From NCBI GenBank assembly GCA_016744875.1, contig JADGDL010000015.1:1-19088 (forward strand): a stretch of DNA of 19,088 nucleotides, read 5' to 3'. Position 1 is the stretch's first letter. Each line of letters begins with the position of its first letter. Positions 1 to 7,814 of the stretch are shown piece by piece. Made by a program: the position numbers and the translations under genes. The notes under the pieces were generated by a model, which worked only from the letters and a program-made list of their open reading frames with translations, was not told the origin of the DNA and did not search any database. Origin of the DNA: Sulfurovum sp. (lineage in GTDB: Bacteria; Campylobacterota; Campylobacteria; Campylobacterales; Sulfurovaceae).

Positions 1-1826
1 GCAGTATATTAAATACAGTAAAAAAAGGTTTAAAAGTATTAGCAACAAATCCTTTTGCATCCCCTTCTCTGGAAGATGAGATGATGCCCGTACTTGACAA
101 AAAAGAGACTAAAGTAAGAAAAACACGCACTGCTAAACCAAGAGTAGCTAGAAAAACTGTAGGAAAAAAACCATTGGTACAAAAGCCACTTCCTGCAGCA
201 GATAGAGCGCCTTTTGATATGAGTGAAGAGACAGATGACCCTATTATGAATGAAATTCTTGATCTGGAACATGCCTATGAACATGAAGTGGAAGAGAGCT
301 TTACTTCGCAAACAAGCTTGGCATCAAAAAAACATGTCACAACGAATTCAAATGTAGAGATAGTAGAAGAGTTGGAAGAGAATTCCAAACTTATGAATGA
401 CATTGAAAAAGGCGAGGTGGCTAAACCTAAGAATTTCAGATTACCTAAGCTTGATTTTTTACAAAAAGCACCTAAAACAAAGAAAAAAGTGAATGAAGCT
501 GAGATTGACAGAAAGATAGAAGAGCTACTTGCTAAACTTCAACAGTTTAAAGTGGATGGTGATGTCATTCGTACTTACTCAGGGCCACTTGTAACAACAT
601 TTGAGTTTAAACCCGCACCCAATGTTAAAGTTTCAAAGATATTAAATCTGCAAGATGACCTTGCTATGGCTTTAGCGGCAGAGACCATACGTATACAGGC
701 ACCAATTCCAGGGCGTAATGTGGTAGGTATAGAGATACCAAATGAGAGTATAGAAACCATTTATCTTCGTGAGATACTTGAATCAGATGTCTTTACTGAG
801 TCATCTTCTCCGTTGACCGTTGCTTTGGGTAAAGATATCGTAGGAAAACCTTTTGTGACAGATCTGAAGAAGCTTCCGCATGTCCTCATCGCAGGTACGA
901 CCGGATCTGGTAAATCTGTAGGTATGAATGCAATGATACTCTCTTTGCTTTACCGTAATGATCCAGATCAGTTAAAACTGATGCTCATAGATCCTAAAAT
1001 GCTTGAGTTCTCCATGTATAATGACATTCCGCATCTTATCACTCCTGTGATCACAGAACCGGGTAAAGCCATAGCTGCACTTGCCAATATGGTAGGAGAG
1101 ATGGAGCGTCGTTATAGACTTATGGCAGATGCACGTACGAAGAATATAGAAAACTATAATGAAAAAGTTAAAAAAGAAGGCTCAGCAGAACCGTTCCCTT
1201 TTATTGTGGTAGTGATCGATGAATTGGCTGACCTTATGATGAATGGCGGTAAAGAAGTGGAACTTTCTATCGCTAGACTTGCGCAAAAATCCCGAGCATG
1301 TGGAATTCACCTTATTGTCGCGACACAGAGACCATCTGTAGATGTTGTCACAGGACTCATTAAAGCCAATCTCCCCTCAAGACTCAGTTATAGAGTAGGG
1401 CAGCGTATTGACTCTAAAGTAATCTTAGACACTATGGGAGCAGAGAGCTTACTTGGACGAGGTGACGGACTTTTTACCCCTCCTGGGACCACAGGACTTG
1501 TGCGTATCCATGCACCATGGAACACAGAAGATGAGATAGATGATATTGTAGAATTCTTGAAGGCACAACGCCTTCCTGAATATGATGAAAGTTATCTGGT
1601 AGCTGGTGGCGCTACTGCCTCTGATGGTGGGGATTCAGATATAGTATTAGATCCACTTTATGAAGATGCAAAATCGGTTGTTCTTAACGATAATAAAACA
1701 TCTATCTCTTACCTACAGCGTAAATTACAGATAGGGTACAATCGTTCTGCAAATATCATAGAACAGCTTGAAGCAAAAGGTGTACTTTCTCCTCCTAATG
1801 CAAAAGGTAACAGAGAAATCGTATAA
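1..1826 (+). CDS. ftsK: DNA translocase FtsK (5' end outside window)
   Basis: C-terminal part of the septum-associated ATPase that pumps DNA during chromosome segregation and dimer resolution. The reading frame is open to the first complete codon at base 3, so the ATG at 81 is internal and the membrane-spanning N-terminus lies upstream of the window. Visible order: a Lys/Arg-rich then acidic low-complexity linker (about 80-500), an alpha domain, the RecA-like beta domain with Walker A GTTGSGKS (894-917) and Walker B VVVIDELADL with its Asp at 1218-1220, a downstream ATQRPSVDVVTG motif, and a C-terminal winged-helix gamma domain (about 1660-1826) that in this family reads polar DNA motifs. Everything in the motor is intact. 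It ends 156 bases before acnB, which has its own leader, so they are probably not one operon. Confidence 0.96.
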   Translation, partial: SILNTVKKGLKVLATNPFASPSLEDEMMPVLDKKETKVRKTRTAKPRVARKTVGKKPLVQKPLPAADRAPFDMSEETDDPIMNEILDLEHAYEHEVEESFTSQTSLASKKHVTTNSNVEIVEELEENSKLMNDIEKGEVAKPKNFRLPKLDFLQKAPKTKKKVNEAEIDRKIEELLAKLQQFKVDGDVIRTYSGPLVTTFEFKPAPNVKVSKILNLQDDLAMALAAETIRIQAPIPGRNVVGIEIPNESIETIYLREILESDVFTESSSPLTVALGKDIVGKPFVTDLKKLPHVLIAGTTGSGKSVGMNAMILSLLYRNDPDQLKLMLIDPKMLEFSMYNDIPHLITPVITEPGKAIAALANMVGEMERRYRLMADARTKNIENYNEKVKKEGSAEPFPFIVVVIDELADLMMNGGKEVELSIARLAQKSRACGIHLIVATQRPSVDVVTGLIKANLPSRLSYRVGQRIDSKVILDTMGAESLLGRGDGLFTPPGTTGLVRIHAPWNTEDEIDDIVEFLKAQRLPEYDESYLVAGGATASDGGDSDIVLDPLYEDAKSVVLNDNKTSISYLQRKLQIGYNRSANIIEQLEAKGVLSPPNAKGNREIV

Positions 1827-1942
1827 AACACTATACTTGGTCATAACAAGTTCTTATTGGGCACTTTTTATGTCACCATTCGATACAAAAATCTTATATA
1901 TTCAATACCCTATACTTATAGAGCCTTATCCCAAACATTTTT

Positions 1943-1951
1943 TGCTAATAT
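1943..1951 (+). promoter_or_regulatory. Candidate acnB promoter (extended -10)
   Basis: TGCTAATAT resembles an extended -10 element (TGn + hexamer) after a T-run and would start a transcript near 1958, about 25 bases before the acnB ATG. A second -10-like TATACT lies at 1911-1916. Neither has a clear -35 box, which is usual in Campylobacterota sigma70 promoters. This is motif reading only. Confidence 0.35.
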
Positions 1952-1982
1952 TTAAGGACAAATATTACACAGGAGACCCATA

Positions 1983-4553
1983 ATGGCCTTATTAGAAGAA
2001 TATAAAGCTCACACAGCTGAGCGTGCAGAACTAGGTGTAGCCCCACTCGTTCTTACAGCAGATCAAACTGCTCAACTTGTAGAATTACTCAAAGCATCAA
2101 ACGTTGCAGACGCAGCATACGCAATAGAACTTTTTGAATCTAAGATCCCCGCAGGTGTAGATGATGCCGCTTACATCAAAGCAGCATTTTTAAATGATAT
2201 TGTGAAAGGTGACGCAACATGTACTGAGATCGATGCCGTCAGAGCAACAGAACTTCTTGGAACCATGTTAGGTGGATTTAACGTAGCCCCTCTTGTAGAA
2301 GCACTTTCATCATCTAACGCAGCTATTGCAGAGTCAGCAGCCACACAACTTAAAAATACATTGCTTGTATATGATTCATTTAATGATGTGAAAGCACTTA
2401 TGGACGGTGGTAACGCACTGGCTAAAGAAGTCGTAGAATCATGGGCGAATGCTGAGTGGTTCTATAATAAGCCAGAAATGGAAAAAGAGATCACAGTTAC
2501 TGTATATAAGATCCCAGGTGAAACGAATACAGATGACCTTTCTCCGGCATCAGAAGCATTTACAAGAGCAGATGTTCCTCTTCATGCGAACTCATTCCTT
2601 GTAAATAGAATGGATAATCCATTAGATACAATGACAGAACTTAAAGCAAAAGGGAACCCTTTAGCATATGTAGGTGATGTTGTTGGAACAGGTTCATCAA
2701 GAAAGTCTGGTATCAATTCACTACAGTGGCACATGGGTGTAGATATTCCTTATATTCCAGGTAAAAGAACTGGTGGTATTGTTATTGGTGATATTATCGC
2801 TCCGATCTTCTTTAATACAGCAGAAGATGGTGGATGTATCCCTATTCAAGCACCAACATCAAACCTTAATACTGGTGATGTTATCACAGTTAAGCCTTTT
2901 GATGGTGTGATAGAATGTGACGGAAAGGTTGTTTCTGAATTTAAGATCGAGCCAAACACACTTCCCGATGAGATGAGAGCAGGGGGACGTGTACCTCTAA
3001 TCATTGGTAAAGGTCTTACAGCAAGAGCTAGAGAAGCTCTTGGTCTTGGTGCATCAGATGCATTTATGGCACCTGAACAACCAGCAGATAATGGTAAAGG
3101 CTATACACTTGCACAAAAAATGGTAGGAAAAGCTGCCGGTCTTGATGGTGTTAAACCTGGTGTTTACTCTGAGCCTGTATGTACAACTGTTGGTTCACAA
3201 GATACTACTGGAGCGATGACAAGAGATGAAGTAAAAGACCTTGCAGCACTTAACTTTGGTGCTGACTTTGTACTTCAGTCATTCTGTCATACATCTGCTT
3301 ATCCAAAACCAGCAGATATCAAACTTCACCACACACTTCCACAGTTTATGACTGAGAGAAAAGGATTTACACTTAGACCAGGTGATGGTGTTATCCACTC
3401 ATGGTTGAACAGAATGTGTCTACCTGATACAGTAGGTACTGGTGCGGATTCACACACTAGATTCCCAATCGGTATCTCATTCCCTGCGGGTTCTGGTCTT
3501 GTTGCGTTTGCAGGTGTTACTGGTATGATGCCACTTACTATGCCTGAATCTGTACTTGTACGTTTCTCAGGTGAAATACAACCAGGTATCACACTACGTG
3601 ATATGGTAAATGCTATTCCTCATCAAGCGATCAAAGATGGTCTTTTAACGGTTGAAAAAGCTGGTAAGAAAAATATCTTCGCTGGACGTATCCTTGAGAT
3701 CGAAGGTCTTGAAGATCTTAAAGCTGAGCAAGCGTTCGAGCTTTCTGATGCATCTGCAGAGAGAAGTGCCGCTGCATGTACAGTAAATCTTAACAAAGAA
3801 CCAGTCATCGAATACCTTGAGTCAAATGTAGCACTCATTGAAGAGCTTATCGCTCAAGGGTATGAAGATAAAGCTACGCTTGAAAGAAGAGCACAAAAAA
3901 TGAGAGATTGGATCGCGAATCCGGTACTTCTTTCTGCGGATGCTGATGCAGAGTATGCAGCAGTTATTGAGATCAATATGTCTGAGATCACTGAGCCGAT
4001 CTTAGCATGTCCTAATGATCCGGATGATGTTAAAACACTGACTGAAGTACACGAAGCAGGTCTTAAAATAGATATCGATGAAGTATTTGTTGGTTCTTGT
4101 ATGACAAATATTGGTTTATTTAGAGCCAATGCAGAAGTACTTAGAGGTGAAGGTCCGGTTGAGACGAAACTTTGGATCTGTCCTCCAACTAAAATGGATG
4201 AGAAGACATTGACTGAAGAGGGTTACTACTCAGTATTTGGAATGGCCGGTGCACGTATTGAACCTCCAGGATGTTCACTCTGTATGGGTAACCAGGCATC
4301 TGTTAAGCAGAATGCATGGGTATTCTCAACATCAACAAGAAACTTTGATAACAGACTTGGTAAAGGTTCACAAGTATACCTTGGATCTGCAGAGCTTGCA
4401 GCTGTGGTTGCACTTAAAGGTAAATTACCAACTGCTATTGAATATGCAACGATTGTTGCAGAGAAGATCAAGCCAGAAATGAGCGATGATATCTACAAAT
4501 ACCTAAACTTTAACAAGGTATCTAAAGAAGAACTTGAAGCGATGGTTGAATAA
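1983..4553 (+). CDS. acnB: Aconitate hydratase B (AcnB; bifunctional with 2-methylisocitrate dehydratase activity)
   Basis: Interconverts citrate and isocitrate in the TCA cycle (oxidative or reductive); cytoplasmic. At 856 residues it matches the AcnB size (about 865 in E. coli). The order is AcnB-type: an N-terminal HEAT-like helical domain (about 1-155), the swivel domain (from ETNTDDLSPA, about residue 180), then the catalytic domains with SQDTTGAMTRDE (about 405) and GTGADSHTRFPIG (about 485). The three 4Fe-4S ligands are present: Cys706 in VGSCMTN, and Cys764 and Cys767 in PPGCSLCMGNQ, equivalent to Cys710/769/772 of E. coli AcnB. Start chosen because AGGAGA (1971-1976) sits 6 bases before the ATG. 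It stands alone with its own leader and a stem-loop behind it. The AcnB family can also act as an apo-form RNA-binding regulator; nothing in the sequence tests that here. Confidence 0.98.
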   Translation: MALLEEYKAHTAERAELGVAPLVLTADQTAQLVELLKASNVADAAYAIELFESKIPAGVDDAAYIKAAFLNDIVKGDATCTEIDAVRATELLGTMLGGFNVAPLVEALSSSNAAIAESAATQLKNTLLVYDSFNDVKALMDGGNALAKEVVESWANAEWFYNKPEMEKEITVTVYKIPGETNTDDLSPASEAFTRADVPLHANSFLVNRMDNPLDTMTELKAKGNPLAYVGDVVGTGSSRKSGINSLQWHMGVDIPYIPGKRTGGIVIGDIIAPIFFNTAEDGGCIPIQAPTSNLNTGDVITVKPFDGVIECDGKVVSEFKIEPNTLPDEMRAGGRVPLIIGKGLTARAREALGLGASDAFMAPEQPADNGKGYTLAQKMVGKAAGLDGVKPGVYSEPVCTTVGSQDTTGAMTRDEVKDLAALNFGADFVLQSFCHTSAYPKPADIKLHHTLPQFMTERKGFTLRPGDGVIHSWLNRMCLPDTVGTGADSHTRFPIGISFPAGSGLVAFAGVTGMMPLTMPESVLVRFSGEIQPGITLRDMVNAIPHQAIKDGLLTVEKAGKKNIFAGRILEIEGLEDLKAEQAFELSDASAERSAAACTVNLNKEPVIEYLESNVALIEELIAQGYEDKATLERRAQKMRDWIANPVLLSADADAEYAAVIEINMSEITEPILACPNDPDDVKTLTEVHEAGLKIDIDEVFVGSCMTNIGLFRANAEVLRGEGPVETKLWICPPTKMDEKTLTEEGYYSVFGMAGARIEPPGCSLCMGNQASVKQNAWVFSTSTRNFDNRLGKGSQVYLGSAELAAVVALKGKLPTAIEYATIVAEKIKPEMSDDIYKYLNFNKVSKEELEAMVE

Positions 4554-4565
4554 ACTTCGTATTCT

Positions 4566-4596
4566 TTTGTATCTCCTATTTTTTAGGAGATACAAA
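4566..4596 (+). terminator. 13-bp stem-loop after acnB
   Basis: Arms TTTGTATCTCCTA (4566-4578) and TAGGAGATACAAA (4584-4596) are perfectly complementary around a TTTTT loop, starting 12 bases after the acnB stop. There is no U-run after the right arm, so it may be a 3'-end stabilising or processing structure rather than a classic intrinsic terminator. Confidence 0.6.
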
Positions 4597-4733
4597 CTAC
4601 TTCTGTCACTAGTACAAATCAAACATATTTTACACCTCTCTTCTATTACTCTTCGTTTAAATTATTAGTGATCATTTTTGTAACGAAAGTACACATATAA
4701 TTATTTTTAATAGCATGTTCCATGTGTTTTCCC

Positions 4734-4755
4734 AATGCTATGTTAATGCTACGTT
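4734..4755 (+). repeat. 11-bp tandem direct repeat, two copies
   Basis: AATGCTATGTT (4734-4744) is followed directly by AATGCTACGTT (4745-4755) with one mismatch. It ends 11 bases upstream of the extended -10 of the next gene, so an activator or repressor site is possible; chance is also possible. Confidence 0.4.
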
Positions 4756-4766
4756 ACAATGAATAG

Positions 4767-4775
4767 TGTTATAAA
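4767..4775 (+). promoter_or_regulatory. Candidate promoter of the four-helix membrane protein gene
   Basis: TGTTATAAA is an extended -10 element; a transcript would start near 4782, about 17 bases before the ATG at 4799. Another TATAAT lies at 4696-4701. No convincing -35. Confidence 0.4.
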
Positions 4776-4798
4776 TATTCAAAATAAAAGGATTGACA

Positions 4799-5224
4799 AT
4801 GGGTATGTTAATGATCGCAATAGGAATCGGTTTATTCGGAAGTATTATTACTTTTTTCATAGCTGAAGAGATGTCACTGAAAGATGCTGATTTTTCTGAT
4901 ATTAAAGATGCGTTCACAAAAGAACTTAGTTTGGATGAGAGTCTGGCAAAGTATGGTACTATAAAATATATGACGATGTATGTAGTCATTGTATTTATCA
5001 TAGGAATTTTAGTTTCAACACAGCTCTTAATACCACAGGGACTTGGTCTAGGATTACTCATGGCGTATGTATTTATACCATCATTGATAGGATCACTTGT
5101 CATATTACTTATAAAATGGAGATTTCAACCTCTGCTTAAACTCATCTCATCATTTATGTTTGGTGGTGGTTATATGGTAGCATCAGCATTTGCAATTTCT
5201 GTTACACATCTTTTACTTACATAG
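4799..5224 (+). CDS. Small four-helix integral membrane protein, function unknown
   Basis: Unrecognised 141-residue protein. Four hydrophobic segments are visible (about residues 3-22, 58-78, 82-105 and 119-140), with a polar, acidic stretch of about 35 residues between helix 1 and helix 2 (EEMSLKDADFSDIKDAF region) and a short basic loop KWR after helix 3. It is Gly-rich near the first and last helices. Start ATG 4799 was chosen over the TTG at 4793 because AAAGGA (4787-4792) is correctly spaced for the ATG and would overlap the TTG. It stands alone between the acnB stem-loop and a bidirectional terminator, so context gives no functional hint. No catalytic motif is visible; a transport or membrane-stress role would be guesswork. 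Confidence 0.8.
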   Translation: MGMLMIAIGIGLFGSIITFFIAEEMSLKDADFSDIKDAFTKELSLDESLAKYGTIKYMTMYVVIVFIIGILVSTQLLIPQGLGLGLLMAYVFIPSLIGSLVILLIKWRFQPLLKLISSFMFGGGYMVASAFAISVTHLLLT

Positions 5225-5233
5225 AAAATTATA

Positions 5234-5257
5234 ATATCCCTGAAGCATCAGGGATAT
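5234..5257. terminator. Bidirectional terminator between convergent genes
   Basis: ATATCCCTGA (5234-5243) and TCAGGGATAT (5248-5257) form a perfect 10-bp stem around AGCA, placed 9 bases after one stop codon and 8 bases before the other gene's stop. The sequence just left of it is A-rich, giving a U-rich tail (AATTTT) on the minus strand, so it suits the HD-GYP transcript best. Confidence 0.7.
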
Positions 5258-5265
5258 ACTACTTC

Positions 5266-7617
5266 TTAAACATCTAAATATTGATCTATATTAACTTCAT
5301 CTATCTGCTCTGGCTCTAAAAAATCGTTTGCATAGGTTTTGTAAACACCTGTACTCAAAAATAGTTTAAAGAGGTCTGCATCGATATGTTGATCTTTGAC
5401 CATAAAGCTCATGATCTTAATGGATGAGGAGAGCGTCTTTGCTTTTTTATAAGGTCTGTCAGAGGCCGTGAGGGCTTCAAAGATATCTGCGATCGCCATG
5501 ATGCGTGCAGGGATAGAGAGATCTTCTTTACTTAGTTGTCTAGGGTAACCTGTACCTATGAGTGTTTCGTGGTGCGTACCAGCATACTCTACAATATTGG
5601 AAAAAATCTTAGGGAATGGTATCTTTTCAAGCATTTTAATACTCATAATGACATGTTCATTGATCTTGTAACGTTCTTCCTCTGTGAGGGTACCTTTTTC
5701 TATACAGAGGTTATAGACCTCACCATAATTATAGAGGTTTTCGGGTACATCTCCTTTGAAACCTTCTGACTTATAATCTTCATAGTTAAAGTTTGTCCGT
5801 GCTACGATATGCTCAGGTTTATTATCTAACAGTTTTTCAGTGACCGGCAGGATAGTATCAGTAGTGATCGTTGGATAACGTAATGTTTCAACTTCGCCAA
5901 GTCCCAATCTGTCATCAAAATGACGTTGCCACTCTTGCTTGGCGATCTCATTAACACGTGTCTGATGAGAAACATCCATAAACTCCCCGCCGATATTCAC
6001 AGAAGCGATAAAGGCAAAATCATCTTGCAGTTGTCTGTGACGTCTCTTCATATCATCTTCACTGATATCTTTAGAGAGATGATCTATGATCACATCACGC
6101 CAGAGGACTTCAAAACGCATACGGATCTCATGTATTCTATTACAAATTGTTTCAAGTTTTGTGGCTTTATCCACTACATATTCAGGGGTAGTGACCTTAC
6201 CACAGTCGTGCAGCCAAGCACCTATTTCAAATTCTCTTAGTTCATCTTTTGATGTGAGTGAAAAGTCTTTAAATATGTCATTTTCAGACCTATTTGCTTC
6301 ATCGAGTAGTTGTTGCGCTATGAGTGGTACACGTTTACAATGACCACCAGTGTAGGGGGATTTCGCATCAATGGCTTCAGCGATCAGTTTGATGATAGCA
6401 TCAAGTATCTCTTCTTGAGATTTCTGATAGACTTGAATACTTTTAGACATAGAAACTTGAGAGTCGGAAAGATCAATGAATTCTACGATGTGTGTATCAA
6501 TTTTTTCAACTTTATCAAATTCTCTATTCTTGATCTTTTCATTTTCATTCAACAATGACTTTATAGGTTTAATGATACGATCACTTGCGTAGAGAATCAC
6601 AGGAAATGCCATAAGCAATAAAAAGAGTGCAACAACTAGAGAATATCTTAGGTTGTCATAATAGGGTTTTAACAATGGTCTGGCATCTACAGTGATGCCT
6701 AAATAACCAGGACTATCGATCAAAGGCTGTAGCCTATAGTAAGTCTTAAATTTTTTATCAGTGAAAAGTGATTTGTTTCCTTTTCCATGATGTAATTTAA
6801 TTTTCTCCTTAAGGTATTGATCTAACTCTGGATTCTTTTTAAAATGAGGTGTTGCAAAGGCTGAAGATGCATATTTTTCACCATGATTGTCTGACAAAAA
6901 TATCTCAGAATTATAGCCGGAGTCTTGTAGTGCAAGTATGTTGTTGAGTTGGACCATGGTAAAGTCAAGAGCGAGAACAACACCGGGTACATCAAGTCGT
7001 GTAGAATAACTAATCCCCATACGCTGAAGGTTAGAATATAAATATGGTTCAGTAGGTACGACACCTTCTTTTTTCATTGCATTTTTGTACCATATACGTT
7101 GACGTGGATCATAGATCTTCTCTTCAACTGCTTTGACTATGAGACGCATGTCTTTATCTAAATAAGCCATTTGTCGTTTATTGTTTATGATGGTAATAAT
7201 AGTCCATTTTGTTAATGCAGGTGCTTTAAAGGCTTCAAATATTACAGGGTTATCATTCATATTAACGACTTCATATAAACGACCATTTTGCTGAGCAAAA
7301 TAAAGTGCATAAATATCCGGTGAGATCTCCAATGCTTGTGTTAACCCTTTAAGAGAAGGATGAAAAGGATCAAAGGTAATGGGTTCAAGTAAAGTTTTAT
7401 GCTCTTTGATCACATTTAAAATAGTTCTAATATTTGTACCTTTTTTACGAAGATGCTCACTAATGTTCTTTGAGATCATGCTAAATGTTCTATGGGTTGA
7501 TTCTACGGCCAGCTTCTCAGAAAAGTAGTATTGTAAAAAGATTAGTGAAAATGCAACTACACCTACTAAAGAGAGAAAAATGGCTAAGATGTTGGTTTTG
7601 ATAGAGATATTAAACAT
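5266..7617 (-). CDS. Cache-sensor HD-GYP-type phosphohydrolase with a large insertion (putative c-di-GMP phosphodiesterase)
   Basis: 783-residue inner-membrane signalling protein. Order: transmembrane helix (about 9-32); a periplasmic sensory region of double-Cache type with the hallmark YDPRQRIWY; a second helix (about 325-345); a HAMP-like linker (346-375); a coiled linker; then an HD-GYP domain. Visible domain residues: YTGGH (His426), LHDCGK (His470/Asp471), His655, HHE (682-684), GTGYP (688-692) and ADIFEAL (Asp711). The metal-binding pattern looks complete, so c-di-GMP hydrolysis is plausible, but the usual Asp before GxGYP is Ile687. About 185 residues separate the HD pair from His655, where related domains have about 30, so an extra block of roughly 155 residues is inserted. 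AAGG at 7627-7630 (complement) lies 9 bases before the start. Divergent from the AsmA-type gene. Confidence 0.9.
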   Translation of the reverse strand: MFNISIKTNILAIFLSLVGVVAFSLIFLQYYFSEKLAVESTHRTFSMISKNISEHLRKKGTNIRTILNVIKEHKTLLEPITFDPFHPSLKGLTQALEISPDIYALYFAQQNGRLYEVVNMNDNPVIFEAFKAPALTKWTIITIINNKRQMAYLDKDMRLIVKAVEEKIYDPRQRIWYKNAMKKEGVVPTEPYLYSNLQRMGISYSTRLDVPGVVLALDFTMVQLNNILALQDSGYNSEIFLSDNHGEKYASSAFATPHFKKNPELDQYLKEKIKLHHGKGNKSLFTDKKFKTYYRLQPLIDSPGYLGITVDARPLLKPYYDNLRYSLVVALFLLLMAFPVILYASDRIIKPIKSLLNENEKIKNREFDKVEKIDTHIVEFIDLSDSQVSMSKSIQVYQKSQEEILDAIIKLIAEAIDAKSPYTGGHCKRVPLIAQQLLDEANRSENDIFKDFSLTSKDELREFEIGAWLHDCGKVTTPEYVVDKATKLETICNRIHEIRMRFEVLWRDVIIDHLSKDISEDDMKRRHRQLQDDFAFIASVNIGGEFMDVSHQTRVNEIAKQEWQRHFDDRLGLGEVETLRYPTITTDTILPVTEKLLDNKPEHIVARTNFNYEDYKSEGFKGDVPENLYNYGEVYNLCIEKGTLTEEERYKINEHVIMSIKMLEKIPFPKIFSNIVEYAGTHHETLIGTGYPRQLSKEDLSIPARIMAIADIFEALTASDRPYKKAKTLSSSIKIMSFMVKDQHIDADLFKLFLSTGVYKTYANDFLEPEQIDEVNIDQYLDV

Positions 7618-7655
7618 TGATACATACCTTTTTTAGAGATGGTTTTGTTAGTTTT

Positions 7656-7675
7656 TTCTATAGTATACTATAGAA
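7656..7675. promoter_or_regulatory. Perfect 20-bp palindrome at the HD-GYP promoter
   Basis: TTCTATAGTATACTATAGAA equals its own reverse complement over all 20 bases. It lies 38 bases upstream of the HD-GYP start and contains -10-like hexamers (TATAGT, TATACT) on both strands, as expected of an operator overlapping a promoter. With no unpaired centre it is more likely a dimeric-protein site than an RNA hairpin. Confidence 0.55.
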
Positions 7676-7682
7676 TCCTCTC

Positions 7683-7713
7683 AAGAACATATAATATTTT
7701 TATATATGTTCTT
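7683..7713. promoter_or_regulatory. Inverted repeat with 11-bp arms in the divergent promoter region
   Basis: AAGAACATATA (7683-7693) and TATATGTTCTT (7703-7713) are perfect reverse complements separated by 9 A/T bases. It lies 7 bases from the 20-bp palindrome and about 100 bases before the AsmA-type start. It may be a second operator or a short hairpin. Its sequence differs from the neighbouring palindrome, so a different binder is likely if it is an operator. Confidence 0.5.
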
Positions 7714-7814
7714 ACATTTAAGAAGAAAATTGATCAGATCTAACGCAGTGAAGAAAAAGTTTATATAAGCTAAAATTACATTACATCCTCCTCCTAATTA
7801 AAGGTACTTAGTTT

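Noticed and set aside
81..86. ATG at 81 as the ftsK start
   Set aside because: The frame is open upstream to base 3 with protein-like sequence, no ribosome site precedes 81, and FtsK needs its N-terminal membrane domain.
1768..1983. 71-codon frame spanning the ftsK end and the acnB leader
   Set aside because: It overlaps the ftsK winged-helix domain in another frame and crosses the acnB promoter and ribosome site; no family resemblance.
4226..4482. Open frames on both strands inside the 3' end of acnB
   Set aside because: Shadows of a highly conserved coding region containing the Fe-S cysteines; no start signals.
4793..4798. TTG at 4793 as start of the small membrane protein
   Set aside because: It would overlap the AAAGGA ribosome site, which is properly spaced for ATG 4799.
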